A stretch of 64,000 nucleotides of DNA from Alginatibacterium sediminis. GTDB lineage: Bacteria > Pseudomonadota > Gammaproteobacteria > Enterobacterales > Celerinatantimonadaceae. The notes under the pieces were generated by a model that saw only the letters and a list, made by a program, of their open reading frames with translations, was not told the origin of the DNA and did no database searches. Position 1 is the first letter of the stretch, and each line of letters begins with the position of its first letter. The stretch is from the NCBI RefSeq assembly GCF_003610775.1, contig NZ_RAQO01000008.1:310001-374000 (forward strand), in the 5' to 3' direction. Of the stretch, positions 10,067-19,952 are shown piece by piece. The translations under genes and the position numbers were made by a program.

Positions 10067-10158
10067 GTCCTACAGACCCTCGCATTCTATGATCAATATG
10101 GTTTCGTTGATCAATTTTAAATCAACACATTGTCTATAATGCTTGTAATTCAATCATT

Positions 10159-11388
10159 TCACAAATGCTTTTGTAACCAGAGTGTTGCTTCATTGAGTGC
10201 ACCCGATAAGCGATCAGTAATCTGAGTGTTCTTTAAGGTCTTCATTTCACAGCAACGCGACACACTTGAAATCAGCTGCGCATCTTGCGCCGGACAAAGT
10301 TCATCGTCTTCGATTATCATCGCTAATACTGGCGCCTGAATTTTACCGCTTCCCAGTAAACCTTGAGTTTTTAGCGACAATGAGCGTGCGCTATAGAACA
10401 GCTTATCTTCGTAACTTGAGTCTTCGCCAAATCGATTGGCGAGGCAATCCCGCATCATTTGTGGCAGATCATGAAAGGCCTGTACTGATGAGTAAACATG
10501 ATCAACAGGTGAACCAATGGTAATAATTGCTTTCAGTTGCATAGGGGCAAGAAAACCAACACGAATGGCGAGATTACCGCCAAATCGATAACCCAACATT
10601 GCCACACGTTCGCTATCAACCCAGGGGACATTTTTTAGGTGATTTAACACTGCCATATGCAGCTGCGTGCTATCTTGCTTTAAGTGCCACCGGCTGTTGG
10701 AACCACAACCGGGGATATCTACCGTGAGCATAGCAAATCCAGCAGGACCTAAGAACTTCTCGTAAAATGGCCAGTAGTCGCTTTGAATGCTATCGACGCT
10801 ACCACTCACAACAACCACCGGTTTTACACTATCGGTATCGGGCAACAACAGATTACAGCTGATGAAGCGACCTTCATAAGGAACTTTTATTTGTCTGTAG
10901 ATAGTCCCGTGATGCGCAACCGCACTCACAAAATTAGTATGTGCAATCACTTGCGCACTGGCGGCGCTGTCATCACCGCGATAGTGAGGAAAACTAGCTA
11001 TTGACGCACAATGAAAGGCAATTCGGTGTTGATCGTAGGCACGCTCACTATTACCTTCTTCGGCCGCTAACTTAGCCTTGGTTTGATGATGTACGGCGCG
11101 TTGCGTCCACTCATAGGTCCAATTTCCAGGCTGATATCCGGCGACGGTATCTAGTAGTTCACTGGTGCGCGTTTTTTGACATACGGCAATTTGAGACAAC
11201 AAGGCTTCGGTGCCCAGCGCAGGTACACCTTGCCAAGCCCACAGTTGTCGTCGTAACAAGCGATACCAAGCCCCATGCGTACTATGCGGCACGACTTGCA
11301 ATTGAGAAGCCTTAGCATTCGAAAGCGTTGATGTTTCACGCTTTAACACTTGTGGTTTAAATAATGACTCAGATAAATTATCAGACAT
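10159..11388 (-). CDS. frsA: FrsA, esterase-like fermentation/respiration switch protein
   Basis: FrsA is a cytosolic alpha/beta-hydrolase-fold protein that in enterics binds the glucose PTS enzyme IIA and favours fermentation. The 409-residue protein shows VDIPGCGSNS and VAMLGYRFGGNLAIRVGF. At the nucleophile elbow Arg stands where hydrolases have Ser, a feature also seen in E. coli FrsA (GFRFG). SLKTQGLLGSGK near residue 335 matches the family. The gene lies next to crl. Whether this homologue has esterase activity is unclear from sequence. Confidence 0.88.
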   Translation of the reverse strand: MSDNLSESLFKPQVLKRETSTLSNAKASQLQVVPHSTHGAWYRLLRRQLWAWQGVPALGTEALLSQIAVCQKTRTSELLDTVAGYQPGNWTYEWTQRAVHHQTKAKLAAEEGNSERAYDQHRIAFHCASIASFPHYRGDDSAASAQVIAHTNFVSAVAHHGTIYRQIKVPYEGRFISCNLLLPDTDSVKPVVVVSGSVDSIQSDYWPFYEKFLGPAGFAMLTVDIPGCGSNSRWHLKQDSTQLHMAVLNHLKNVPWVDSERVAMLGYRFGGNLAIRVGFLAPMQLKAIITIGSPVDHVYSSVQAFHDLPQMMRDCLANRFGEDSSYEDKLFYSARSLSLKTQGLLGSGKIQAPVLAMIIEDDELCPAQDAQLISSVSRCCEMKTLKNTQITDRLSGALNEATLWLQKHL

Positions 11389-11422
11389 AGCATTGATACT
11401 TGTGAGCTAGTTACTTAACTAT

Positions 11423-11450
11423 AAAAAAAGCTGCCCCATTGGGACAGCTT
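11423..11450 (-). terminator. Rho-independent terminator after the purine permease
   Basis: On the minus strand AAGCTGTCCC pairs with GGGGCAGCTT (one mismatch, loop of 3) and is followed by a run of T residues (11423-11429). It starts 28 bases past the permease stop and upstream of frsA. Confidence 0.8.
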
Positions 11451-11478
11451 TTAGATCAATAAATGACGAATTAACGCT

Positions 11479-12768
11479 TTAGAAGAATGCGAATTTCAAT
11501 GCGAATAGCACCGAAAGAACCCAAACACTAGCTGGGACACTCTTATAACGGCCACTTAGCAATTTAATGAGGGCATAGCTCATAAAGCCAAACGCAATCC
11601 CATCAGCAATTGAGAATGAAAGCGGCGTAATAATAGCGATAATGGCTGCAGGGGCGGCATCGGTAAGATCGGTCCAGTCAATATTCGCTAATCCCGAAAG
11701 CATCAGCACACATACATAAAATAGCGCGCCTGCAGTCGCATAAGCTGGAACCATGCCAGCTAAAGGCGAGAAGAACAAAGCAAAAAGAAATAGTATCCCT
11801 ACCACAACAGCTGTAAGACCAGTTCGACCACCGGCTTCTACTCCAGCGCCACTTTCAATATATGAAGTTGTACTAGAGGTTCCCATCATTGAGCCAGCAA
11901 TGGTTGCCGTTGAGTCGGCTAGCAAGGCTTTCTTCAAATTAGGTAGTTCACCTTTTTCGTTAAGTAGCTTACCGCGTTGCGCAACCGCAGTTAAGGTACC
12001 TGCGGTATCAAACAAATCAACAAACAAGAATGCAAAAATAACGCTGATCATGGCTACATCGAATGCACCTGCTATATCAAGCTGCATGATGGTTGGCATG
12101 ATTGAAGGTGGTGCAGAAAAGATGCCGCTATATTCTGTTAATCCTAGAAGAATCGAAATGACAGTAATTGCGAGAATTGAAATAAGAACCCCGCCCTTAA
12201 TTTTCCGATACTCTAGCGCAATAATGAGCACGAAACCTAAGCAAGCCAAGATGAACTCAGGGGCATGTATATCGCCTAGCCCAACCATAGTCGCGGGATT
12301 GCTGACAACGATACCTGCATTCTTTAGCGCGATTAGCCCTAAGAATAAACCAATACCAGCTGCAATACCGGTACGTAAGGTCGCTGGTATTGAGTTAATA
12401 ATCCACTCGCGAACTTTAAATACACTCAAAGCTAGGAAGATAGTACCGGATAGAAATACAGCGCCAAGGGCAACTTGCCACGTATGGCCCATGCCTAACA
12501 CGACACCGTAGGTGAAAAAGGCATTCAAGCCCATACCCGGCGCTTGTGCTATTGGATAGTTAGCGTAAAAACCCATGATGAAACAACCCACAGCAGCCGC
12601 TAGACAGGTAGCAACAAATACAGCTCCTGAGTCCATTCCGGTTGCAGATAGCATGCTCGGGTTGACGAAAATAATGTAGGCCATAGTTAAAAAGGTAGTT
12701 AACCCGGCAACTATTTCGGTACGAACATTAGTTCCATGTTCTTTGAGTTTAAAGATGGTTTCGAGCAT
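11479..12768 (-). CDS. NCS2-family purine permease (AdeP/GhxP-like)
   Basis: This 429-residue protein is an inner-membrane proton-coupled importer of adenine, guanine or hypoxanthine from the AzgA-like branch of NCS2. It has about 12-13 hydrophobic segments. Family marks include TFLTMAYIIFVNPSML near the start, PGMGLNAFFTYGVV, the FLFVDLFDTAGTL segment and GTSSTTSYIESGAG. The precise base preference cannot be told. It has its own terminator and a roughly 280-base divergent promoter region shared with pepD. I looked for a purine riboswitch in that region and saw none. Confidence 0.9.
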   Translation of the reverse strand: MLETIFKLKEHGTNVRTEIVAGLTTFLTMAYIIFVNPSMLSATGMDSGAVFVATCLAAAVGCFIMGFYANYPIAQAPGMGLNAFFTYGVVLGMGHTWQVALGAVFLSGTIFLALSVFKVREWIINSIPATLRTGIAAGIGLFLGLIALKNAGIVVSNPATMVGLGDIHAPEFILACLGFVLIIALEYRKIKGGVLISILAITVISILLGLTEYSGIFSAPPSIMPTIMQLDIAGAFDVAMISVIFAFLFVDLFDTAGTLTAVAQRGKLLNEKGELPNLKKALLADSTATIAGSMMGTSSTTSYIESGAGVEAGGRTGLTAVVVGILFLFALFFSPLAGMVPAYATAGALFYVCVLMLSGLANIDWTDLTDAAPAAIIAIITPLSFSIADGIAFGFMSYALIKLLSGRYKSVPASVWVLSVLFALKFAFF

Positions 12769-13046
12769 TAGTAGTTCCTTGAGCTGGCTAAATTTTGAGC
12801 AGAGCGATTTAGATTTGAAGCGATTATAGACAGCCGTTGCTCATTTTACTAGCAACAAAAACACTTCTAACAAATTCGATAAAAATTCGCTAAGTTTATG
12901 TTCTAATTATGAAATATTCAGCAAACAAGCTGACCATCTGGTTATGTTTTTGACTCTAAATCACTCTTTTAGGGCAAAGACAAAACAATCCTCGGCTGTT
13001 GGTGTATTATTTAGGTTTTATTAGTAGTTAATTGTTGAGGTACCAG

Positions 13047-14504
13047 ATGTCTGAGCTATCAATGCTGCAGCCAAACGAATTATGGCGATTCTTTTCCAAC
13101 ATTTGCGCAATCCCCCGCCCAAGTAAACATGAACAAGCGCTAAGTGACTGGATTGTGTCTTGGGCACAAACCAAAAAAATTGATTATCAGATCGATAGCA
13201 TCGGCAATATCATATTGAAAAAAGCGGCAACTAGCGGATACGAAGATCGCCAGACAGTCGCTCTTCAAGCTCACCTAGATATGGTTCCTCAGGCTAATAG
13301 CGATTCAAATCACAACTTCACTACGGATCCAATTCAGGCCTATGTTGATGGAGACTGGGTTACGGCAAAGGGAACAACACTAGGTGCCGATAACGGTATC
13401 GGTCTTGCCTCAATCTTAGCCGTGTTTGATGCAAGCGATATCGCTCATGGCCCGATAGAAGCGCTACTCACCATCGATGAAGAAGCAGGTATGACTGGCG
13501 CTTTCGGCCTAGAACCTGGCATTCTTAAAGCCAGTATTTTGCTCAATACCGACTCAGAGCAAGAAGGTGAAGTTTATATGGGGTGTGCCGGAGGTGGTGA
13601 CACAAGTGCAGTTTTTGAAGTTAGCCAGCAACGCTGTCCTGCTGATGCTAAGGCTATTTCCATTAGCATTTCTGGTCTTAAGGGTGGACACTCAGGTTGC
13701 GATATCGACACCGGGCGTGCCAATGCTAACAAGCTAATGTTGCGTTTACTTGCTAAAGCACAATCACAAAGCAAAGTGCAAATTGCAAGTTTGCATGGTG
13801 GTAGTTTACGTAATGCGATCCCACGAGAAGCCAAAACAAGCTTTGTTTTCGAAGCGGCCCAACTGGCTGACATGCAACACATTTTGAAACTCGAAGTTGA
13901 TGATATTGCAGCCGAGTACGCAAACGTTGAAACCAACTTAAGCATTGAATTAAATACTATCGACGCACCAGTAGATGCGATTAGCACCACCAACAGTGCT
14001 GAAATTATTGCCAGCCTGAATGCTTGTCCAAACGGCATTATTAGCATGAGTCAAGATATTCAAGGTATTGTTGAAACTTCGCTAAACCTTGGCGTTATTC
14101 GCTTCGAAGCCAATCAAGTCTCAGCTTTAATTCTGGCTCGCTCTTTAAGTGATTCAGGTCGTCTATATGTTGAATCAATGTTGGCATCATTGTTTGAACT
14201 AACTAGCGCTAGCCTAAGTCACTCTGGTGCCTATCCTGGTTGGAAGCCTGATACAGACTCTAAGATCATGAAAGTCGTTCAAGATAGCTATCAAGAACTA
14301 TTCAATAAGCGCCCTAACATTATGGTGATACATGCGGGTCTAGAGTGTGGGTTGTTCAAAACTGCCTATCCTGATTTGGACATGGTGTCTTTTGGCCCAA
14401 CGATCAAATTTCCGCATAGTCCAGATGAGAAAGTAGAAATCGCAACCGTAGCTCGCTACTGGGAACTAATGAAGAAAACATTGGCTAACATCCCGGTTAA
14501 GTAA
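13047..14504 (+). CDS. pepD: Aminoacyl-histidine dipeptidase (peptidase D)
   Basis: PepD is a cytosolic zinc dipeptidase that cleaves Xaa-His dipeptides including carnosine. I place the start at ATG 13047, preceded by a GAGG ribosome site six bases upstream. An in-frame TTG at 13032 would add five residues. The protein has the M20 metal motifs: LQAHLDMVPQ, then GTTLGADNGIGLA, then LLTIDEEAGMTGA, the Asp in LLNTDSEQEGE, and the late His in IKFPHSPDE. The length of 485 residues matches E. coli PepD. A terminator-like hairpin lies about 90 bases after the stop. Confidence 0.95.
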   Translation: MSELSMLQPNELWRFFSNICAIPRPSKHEQALSDWIVSWAQTKKIDYQIDSIGNIILKKAATSGYEDRQTVALQAHLDMVPQANSDSNHNFTTDPIQAYVDGDWVTAKGTTLGADNGIGLASILAVFDASDIAHGPIEALLTIDEEAGMTGAFGLEPGILKASILLNTDSEQEGEVYMGCAGGGDTSAVFEVSQQRCPADAKAISISISGLKGGHSGCDIDTGRANANKLMLRLLAKAQSQSKVQIASLHGGSLRNAIPREAKTSFVFEAAQLADMQHILKLEVDDIAAEYANVETNLSIELNTIDAPVDAISTTNSAEIIASLNACPNGIISMSQDIQGIVETSLNLGVIRFEANQVSALILARSLSDSGRLYVESMLASLFELTSASLSHSGAYPGWKPDTDSKIMKVVQDSYQELFNKRPNIMVIHAGLECGLFKTAYPDLDMVSFGPTIKFPHSPDEKVEIATVARYWELMKKTLANIPVK

Positions 14505-15050
14505 CAGCCAACTCATTCGCGACTCGGTTTTCTTATCCTTGTAAGGAAATCGTTTCGACATTGCGTTTGATTGGGAACTAATTGGCAACTAAATCAGTGG
14601 CAGCAGCATTTGCTCTGCCGCTTTTCAGAAACCTAAAGGCCTTTGGGCAACGCCTATAACGACGACATAAATCTCAAATACCCAATTAAAAATGGGTCCT
14701 ATTATTTACTCTGTGTGTATACCCTTCAAATCTGGTCGATTACTTCTACCCCAATAGACAAATCACAAGCCTTAACTAGCTTCACCTATTCCACAATTAC
14801 TTTTACTTAAAGTACATACAAGCTTCAGTCACTAGCCTACTCAACTCACAAAAATGATAATTCATATTTGAATAATAAAATTCAAACCATACAATGGCAC
14901 ATTATCTATTGTGTTAAAACTGTGAAAAGTAACCAATGAATCGTCATATCTATGGTGAATATTGATACATCAGTATAAGCAACTCGTTAAAGAGTCGCAG
15001 CACTACCATTTTTTATTAGTATTATTTATTCGGCAATATGGAAGAACAAA
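14505..15050. other. Intergenic stretch between pepD and the chemoreceptor
   Basis: About 545 bases hold the pepD terminator near the left side. At the right edge is an AT-rich promoter-like area with a GGAAGAA ribosome site for the chemoreceptor gene. I found no flagellar-type (sigma-28) promoter consensus, small open frame or RNA gene. Confidence 0.4.
14597..14625 (+). terminator. Probable rho-independent terminator after pepD
   Basis: GTGGCAG pairs with CTGCCGC (one G-U pair), with an inner AGC/GCT stem and ATTT loop, followed by TTTT. It lies about 92 bases after the pepD stop on the same strand. Confidence 0.6.
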
Positions 15051-17066
15051 ATGGTAAATTTGAGTTTAATTAAACGTATCGTAATTGGTTTTAGTTTAGT
15101 GACTGCGTGCGCGATTGCCTTGAGTTTTTCAGCGTACATGTCTCAACAACGCATGGAAGAACAATTCAACTATAGTGCTGTCATTCTAACCAAACTGTTA
15201 GACCAATCGGTAGAACTTGACAATAAAGTACAACTTATCAACAGGTTAACACTTATACATGCTAACGCAAAAGAAGCTGAAAAACGTCAATCCCTTGAAG
15301 AAGCCATCAACGACAACATCAAGGATTTAGAACAACGTATAAACAGTCTAATTGCTGATGTAAAAGAATATCCCTTATTATCAGATCAACTATCTTCAAT
15401 TGTCGCTCAAACAAACACCATCAACACCGCATCCTTAAACCATATTGTATTGCATAATGGTCGAATCCAAGCCTATCAACGGGTATTTACAGAGATGGCT
15501 GAATTTGATGCCACTTGGGAATTTTTCGATTTCGACGTATTAGATGCCATCGAACAAATGAAGGCTAGTAATGACAGCAGTATCCAATCTTCCTCATGGA
15601 TTCTAGAATCCTTATTTCAGGAAACAAACGTAATTGCCGATCAGTTAGGGAAGTTGGTTGGAGTCAACCTACTAGAAAGTTTAGTCATCATAGAAAAGCA
15701 ACTTGAGACCAGTGCCAGTGGGATAAAAAATAAGTTGGATATCGCATATACAAGCATTCCTAACTCGGAGTCACTTCTCTCTAGTTACATTGACACGCTG
15801 ATGTACCAATTGAACGATCCAAATGGTCTATTTACACAATACAAAGCCTACTTGAACTACAACCAAGAAAGCCAAATGGCGCTTGATTCACTCACTCAAG
15901 ACGTAACCGATTTATCGCAAGTTTTTGAACAGGTTTCGGCTTCTATTCGTCAGCTATCAGCAGATGCATACGTGATGTCAAACTCAGACAATCAAAACTC
16001 ATTTTGGATAAACTTAGTCCTTACTTTAGTAACAATAGCAATTTCTATAATGGTAACCGCCAATGTTATCCGTTCAATTCGCTCGCCATTAAAAGAGATT
16101 CAAAGCGCATTATCAAAGATGGCCGAAGGCGATTTCACCAGCCGAATCAACCAGCAATACCAGTCAGAACTTGGAGAGATTGCTAGCGGCATCAATGGAC
16201 TATCGTTGAAACTTAAAGAACTTCTGACCGATATCAAGAATACGGATTCGAAAGTAAATGACTTTGCAGTTAGAGGTCAAGAACAAGGTAAACAGGTTGT
16301 TGAGCAAGTAGCTTTGCAGCAGCAAAGGGCTGACTCTATGGCTACAGCTGTAACGCAAATGGAACAAGCGGTCACTGAAGTATCCACCAGCGCGGCTAGC
16401 TCTAGTAATTCGGTCACCGATATTGTCGAAGTTGCAAAACAAAATATGATGTCAATGAAAACCAACGTGGGATTTGTAGAAGCACTCCAGGATTCCTTGG
16501 GGCTTGCATCAAAAGTGATTACAGATCTCTCAAATCAATCACAGCAGATTGATGAAATCCTACAAGTGATTCAATCGATTAGTGAGCAAACTAATTTACT
16601 CGCTCTAAATGCTGCTATTGAAGCCGCACGAGCAGGTGAGCATGGACGAGGTTTCGCCGTTGTTGCTGACGAAGTTCGTTCGTTAGCAAATCGAACTCAA
16701 GTTTCCGCAAATGAAATTGGTACGATGATAGAAAGTTTACAATCAAACTCCAAACAAGCTGTTCGCCTTGTTGAAGACAATCTACAGCAGTCAGAAAAAT
16801 CAGTTTCACATTCGAACAAAACCCACGACTCACTGTTAGAGATGGTTGAGCAACTTGTTAGTGTAAATGATATGAGTCAAACGATAGCTGCAGCATCAGA
16901 AGAACAAAGCGCTGTTGTAAAAGAAGTCGCACGTAACATCGTAGACGTATCCGATCTTGCTCATCAAATATCTGAAAACGCAGCGTTATCATCAAATAAC
17001 AGCGCAGAGTTAAGTCAGCTATCTGATGCACAATCAAAGCTTATCGACCAATTTAGACTCGCTTAA
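15051..17066 (+). CDS. Methyl-accepting chemotaxis protein
   Basis: This 671-residue chemoreceptor passes signals from the periplasm to CheA/CheW. Transmembrane helix 1 is at about residues 8-30. A long helical periplasmic sensor of about 285 residues follows, then helix 2 near 317-340, and a HAMP domain with [20 protein letters not shown]. The signalling domain has the hairpin tip [18 protein letters not shown] and [17 protein letters not shown] at about residues 510-550. The length and all-helical look of the sensor resemble HBM-type domains. No C-terminal CheR-binding pentapeptide is present. The ligand is unknown. Confidence 0.92.
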   Translation: MVNLSLIKRIVIGFSLVTACAIALSFSAYMSQQRMEEQFNYSAVILTKLLDQSVELDNKVQLINRLTLIHANAKEAEKRQSLEEAINDNIKDLEQRINSLIADVKEYPLLSDQLSSIVAQTNTINTASLNHIVLHNGRIQAYQRVFTEMAEFDATWEFFDFDVLDAIEQMKASNDSSIQSSSWILESLFQETNVIADQLGKLVGVNLLESLVIIEKQLETSASGIKNKLDIAYTSIPNSESLLSSYIDTLMYQLNDPNGLFTQYKAYLNYNQESQMALDSLTQDVTDLSQVFEQVSASIRQLSADAYVMSNSDNQNSFWINLVLTLVTIAISIMVTANVIRSIRSPLKEIQSALSKMAEGDFTSRINQQYQSELGEIASGINGLSLKLKELLTDIKNTDSKVNDFAVRGQEQGKQVVEQVALQQQRADSMATAVTQMEQAVTEVSTSAASSSNSVTDIVEVAKQNMMSMKTNVGFVEALQDSLGLASKVITDLSNQSQQIDEILQVIQSISEQTNLLALNAAIEAARAGEHGRGFAVVADEVRSLANRTQVSANEIGTMIESLQSNSKQAVRLVEDNLQQSEKSVSHSNKTHDSLLEMVEQLVSVNDMSQTIAAASEEQSAVVKEVARNIVDVSDLAHQISENAALSSNNSAELSQLSDAQSKLIDQFRLA

Positions 17067-17132
17067 GCCTAAGCAAAGGCTAGTCTAATTACCCTATCGG
17101 TAGGCCTCGTCTTTATTTAGGCCATGCAAAAA

Positions 17133-18212
17133 TCAGCTCAGCGGCAGGTGCATTTGTTCTTGTCGTTGCTTGCTATATTCCAAGCCAATATGTAAGCCTA
17201 CGAGTCGTACAGCTTTTCCATTCCCACGCAACATTGCTTGAGAGAAAAGATCCATAAGTACTTGTTCATCTATTTGCTGAGCTTGTTGGTCATGGGTGGT
17301 TTGTTGGAAATCAGAAAACTTAATTTTAACCCCAATGGTTTTAATACTGGCTTCTCCAGCTAGTACCTTATCGCTACGCCTTTTAAGCTCGGGTAACAAG
17401 CCAATTAATTTTTCACCAAGTAATTGCGAGTCGCCAATGTCTTTGGCAAAGGTACGCTCAACACCAACCGACTTGCGTACGCGGTGAGTACTAACTCGGC
17501 CGCTATCTAGTGCATTGCAGCGCCGCCACAACATTTCACCAAGCTTGCCTAACTCTAAACGAAGTTGTTCTGAATTACTGGCCAATATATCGCGCCCATA
17601 AACGTAACCATGCTCAGACAAGCGTTGAGCGCTCACCTTACCTACCCCAGAGATTTTACGCAGTTCCAATTCACTTATAAATTGTTCGACTTGTTCAGGG
17701 GCAATGACGCTTAGACCGTTAGGCTTGTCTAATTCAGAGGCAATTTTTGCTAGGTACTTAAGTGGGGCAACCCCAGCAGATGCCGTGAGTTGGGTTTCTT
17801 TAAAGATGTCATTCCGTATGGCCTGCGCAATGCGGGTTGCACTACCTTGGTGTAAATCAGAATCCGTTACATCTAGATAAGCTTCGTCTAAGGAAAGTGG
17901 CTCTACCAAATCAGTGTAGCGCCTAAAAATAGCCTGAACCTGCTGACTAATCTCTTTGTATAAACTCATTTGACCAGGTAGTAATACAACATCGGGACAG
18001 AGCTTCAGTGCTTGATGAGTGGGCATAGCCGAATGCAAACCATATTGCCTGGCAATGTAGTTACAGGTGCTAAGTACCCCTCGCCCACCAGCACGCCCGC
18101 CAATTGCAATCGGCTTATCAGCCAACCACGGCTGCTCACGGATCTCAACCGAGGCATAAAATGCATCCATATCTACGTGAATAAATTTCCGTGGCTTTTG
18201 AGTTTCAGTCAT
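17133..18212 (-). CDS. dinB: DNA polymerase IV (Y-family translesion polymerase)
   Basis: DinB copies past damaged bases with low fidelity. The 359-residue protein has catalytic acidic residues in HVDMDAFYASVE (Asp14) and in PLSLDEAYLDVT (Asp109, Glu110). Helix-hairpin-helix and little-finger domains follow, with the family motif KSVGVERTFAKD. The C-terminus QMHLPLS looks like a sliding-clamp binding peptide. A LexA box was not identified with confidence upstream, so SOS control is not shown by the sequence. Confidence 0.95.
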   Translation of the reverse strand: MTETQKPRKFIHVDMDAFYASVEIREQPWLADKPIAIGGRAGGRGVLSTCNYIARQYGLHSAMPTHQALKLCPDVVLLPGQMSLYKEISQQVQAIFRRYTDLVEPLSLDEAYLDVTDSDLHQGSATRIAQAIRNDIFKETQLTASAGVAPLKYLAKIASELDKPNGLSVIAPEQVEQFISELELRKISGVGKVSAQRLSEHGYVYGRDILASNSEQLRLELGKLGEMLWRRCNALDSGRVSTHRVRKSVGVERTFAKDIGDSQLLGEKLIGLLPELKRRSDKVLAGEASIKTIGVKIKFSDFQQTTHDQQAQQIDEQVLMDLFSQAMLRGNGKAVRLVGLHIGLEYSKQRQEQMHLPLS

Positions 18213-18457
18213 AGTTTCGAGCTTACATTGACAACTGTTTATTTATACAGTATACCTAACAATCAGTTTTAGACAACAAACAAGCTCAAAACCGCAAACA
18301 ACAAGATAAAAGTGTACGTTTCTCGCAGTCAGCCCTTGTAAATTTTAGCTTTATTTATTGTTAACATATTTGAGATATGGCTCACGAAAGCAAACTGACT
18401 ATATCACTTAACATTCTGTTAATATTACTAATCTTTTATCAATTACAATCGAATCCG

Positions 18458-19153
18458 ATGAAACATGAGGCCGTAATTACCAAGTGGAGCAAGAAAAAAG
18501 GATTTGGCTTTATTCAGGCTCAAGGGAGTCGCAAGCAATATTTTGCGCATATCAGCGAGTTTAATCATCGCCCTAGAACAAAACTTGTAGGAAAGCGGGT
18601 TAGTTTTCGTTTAACTAAAGATAAAAATGGTCGCGATTGCGCCTGCGAAATAGAAGTTTTGCACTCAAGCGCAAAAAAAGTAATAAATGCCATTCTATGG
18701 CTGTTGGGCTTGCTACTCGTTTGCGGCCTTGGATTTTTCAGCTACAACCGCTACGGAAACAATCCACTTCCTTATTGGTATCTATTGCTAAGTTTTGTTA
18801 GCTATTATTGCTACGCAAAAGATAAAAAGTCAGCACAATTTGACAACTGGCGAGTGAGTGAGAAAAAGCTTCATTTATTGTCATTTCTGGGCGGCTGGCC
18901 AGGTGCCTTCATTGCGCAAAAATGGCTACGGCACAAAACCATCAAAACTTCTTTCCAAAGAGTCTATTGGCTGACTGTGATTGCTAATTGCGGGGTTGTT
19001 GCTTGGGCCTACTCAAGCACAGGGAAAAGCTATATCTCACCACTTTGGGCGAAATTTGCTCAAGGACTGGGCAGCGAACTGAGCCTCTATGTAAACTACA
19101 ATTTGCTGCCCCAAGTTAAGACACTGTTATACCAAATTTGGTATGCATTTTAG
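18458..19153 (+). CDS. Cold-shock domain / DUF1294 membrane protein
   Basis: The protein joins an N-terminal cold-shock (OB-fold) domain to a C-terminal DUF1294 membrane domain. The cold-shock part is clear in KWSKKKGFGFIQ, where the RNP1-like motif lies, and YFAHISEF. The membrane part has hydrophobic segments near residues 73-90 and 98-112. It then shows YAKDKKSAQFDNWRVSEKKLH and LGGWPGAFIAQKWLRHKT, typical of DUF1294. I chose ATG 18458 because family members begin just before the cold-shock fold. ATG 18377 would add a hydrophobic 27-residue lead, and neither start has a strong ribosome site. The role is unknown. Confidence 0.78.
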   Translation: MKHEAVITKWSKKKGFGFIQAQGSRKQYFAHISEFNHRPRTKLVGKRVSFRLTKDKNGRDCACEIEVLHSSAKKVINAILWLLGLLLVCGLGFFSYNRYGNNPLPYWYLLLSFVSYYCYAKDKKSAQFDNWRVSEKKLHLLSFLGGWPGAFIAQKWLRHKTIKTSFQRVYWLTVIANCGVVAWAYSSTGKSYISPLWAKFAQGLGSELSLYVNYNLLPQVKTLLYQIWYAF

Positions 19154-19172
19154 TTGCGACTTATCGATGTCA

Positions 19173-19685
19173 CTAATCTTTCGGAGAGTTTGCCCACGGA
19201 TCGTTTGACCAAGGGTCACTTGTTTCAGATTTTTGAGATTCACTCCGACGCGGTTTTGGCGCGCGCATAGGGTGTCCTTTAAATGGCTTGTCGCCACGCG
19301 GCTTTTTGGACTTTTCACGTTCTGATTTGAATTTTGGCTTAGGCCCAAGCTGCGGTTGAGGCTCACTACCAGGCGTGATCACGACGGGGGCTCGCGGCTT
19401 TTGATCAAGCGGGATCAAACGGTCACGGGGCGGAATTTCAAATTCAGCATCATTTGGCCGCGGTAAATGCTTAAAGCGATACAAATAAAAGTTTTCGGTT
19501 TTTTCTTTCGCCCATGTTGTTTTACGCATAAATTTTATACAGGCCGCCAATGTCGGCTTGTTTCGAAAGCAGTTCATGTTTAAAGCGAAATCTAGTGTTT
19601 CCCAGCCATAGTGATCGATAAGTTCTTGCAACATCACCTCTAATTTTAGGCCATGCAGGGGGTTATTTTGTTGTAGTTCTTTCAT
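19173..19685 (-). CDS. VF530-family DNA-binding protein with long basic tail
   Basis: Residues 1-72 match the VF530 (DUF2132) fold: NNPLHGLKLEVMLQELIDHYGWE, then NMNCFRNKPTL, then KFMRKTTWAKEK. The stand-alone family protein is usually about 75 residues and is thought to bind DNA. Here about 100 further residues follow, rich in Pro, Lys, Arg and Ser, ending in two DPW motifs (SDPWSNDPWANSP). The start at 19685 is set by family alignment; the frame stays open to a GTG at 19760. The gene converges on the cold-shock/DUF1294 gene with 19 bases between stops. The tail's role is unknown. Confidence 0.8.
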   Translation of the reverse strand: MKELQQNNPLHGLKLEVMLQELIDHYGWETLDFALNMNCFRNKPTLAACIKFMRKTTWAKEKTENFYLYRFKHLPRPNDAEFEIPPRDRLIPLDQKPRAPVVITPGSEPQPQLGPKPKFKSEREKSKKPRGDKPFKGHPMRAPKPRRSESQKSETSDPWSNDPWANSPKD

Positions 19686-19881
19686 AAAAGGGCTTGCCAG
19701 ATGGGACACAATATTGATTAAGAATAGCAGTTTATGCACTTTGTGTATTGACCTAATCACCTTCTAAACAGTCTTTTGCAGCAAGATAGTGAAGGCCCAA
19801 ATCAAAATATGGGCTATCAATTAGACTAAGCTCAGCGGTGTTTATGGGCGATCCTTGTTTTATCGCATGATGTTGAGTGAT

Positions 19882-19938
19882 TCGGCATTAACACCATTGG
19901 CCTAAGCTGCAATACTCATAACCGAGTGTTAATGCCGA
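19882..19938. repeat. 13-bp perfect inverted repeat downstream of the RND operon
   Basis: TCGGCATTAACAC (19882-19894) is repeated as its exact complement GTGTTAATGCCGA (19926-19938), with a 31-base spacer. It begins about 15 bases past the RND permease stop. The minus-strand transcript could fold into a long-loop hairpin, but there is no T run, so a standard terminator is doubtful. Confidence 0.7.
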
Positions 19939-19952
19939 GCAATCCTTATTAC

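Noticed and set aside
11753-12511. 252-residue open frame opposite the purine permease
   Set aside because: It is the antisense of a membrane-protein gene with a strong family match, and its composition is typical of an antisense shadow.
12769-13046. Purine riboswitch or PurR box upstream of the permease
   Set aside because: No purine-aptamer core or PurR-like palindrome was found by eye in the region.
13574-14047. 157-residue frame antisense to pepD
   Set aside because: No domain, no ribosome site, and pepD is certain on the other strand.
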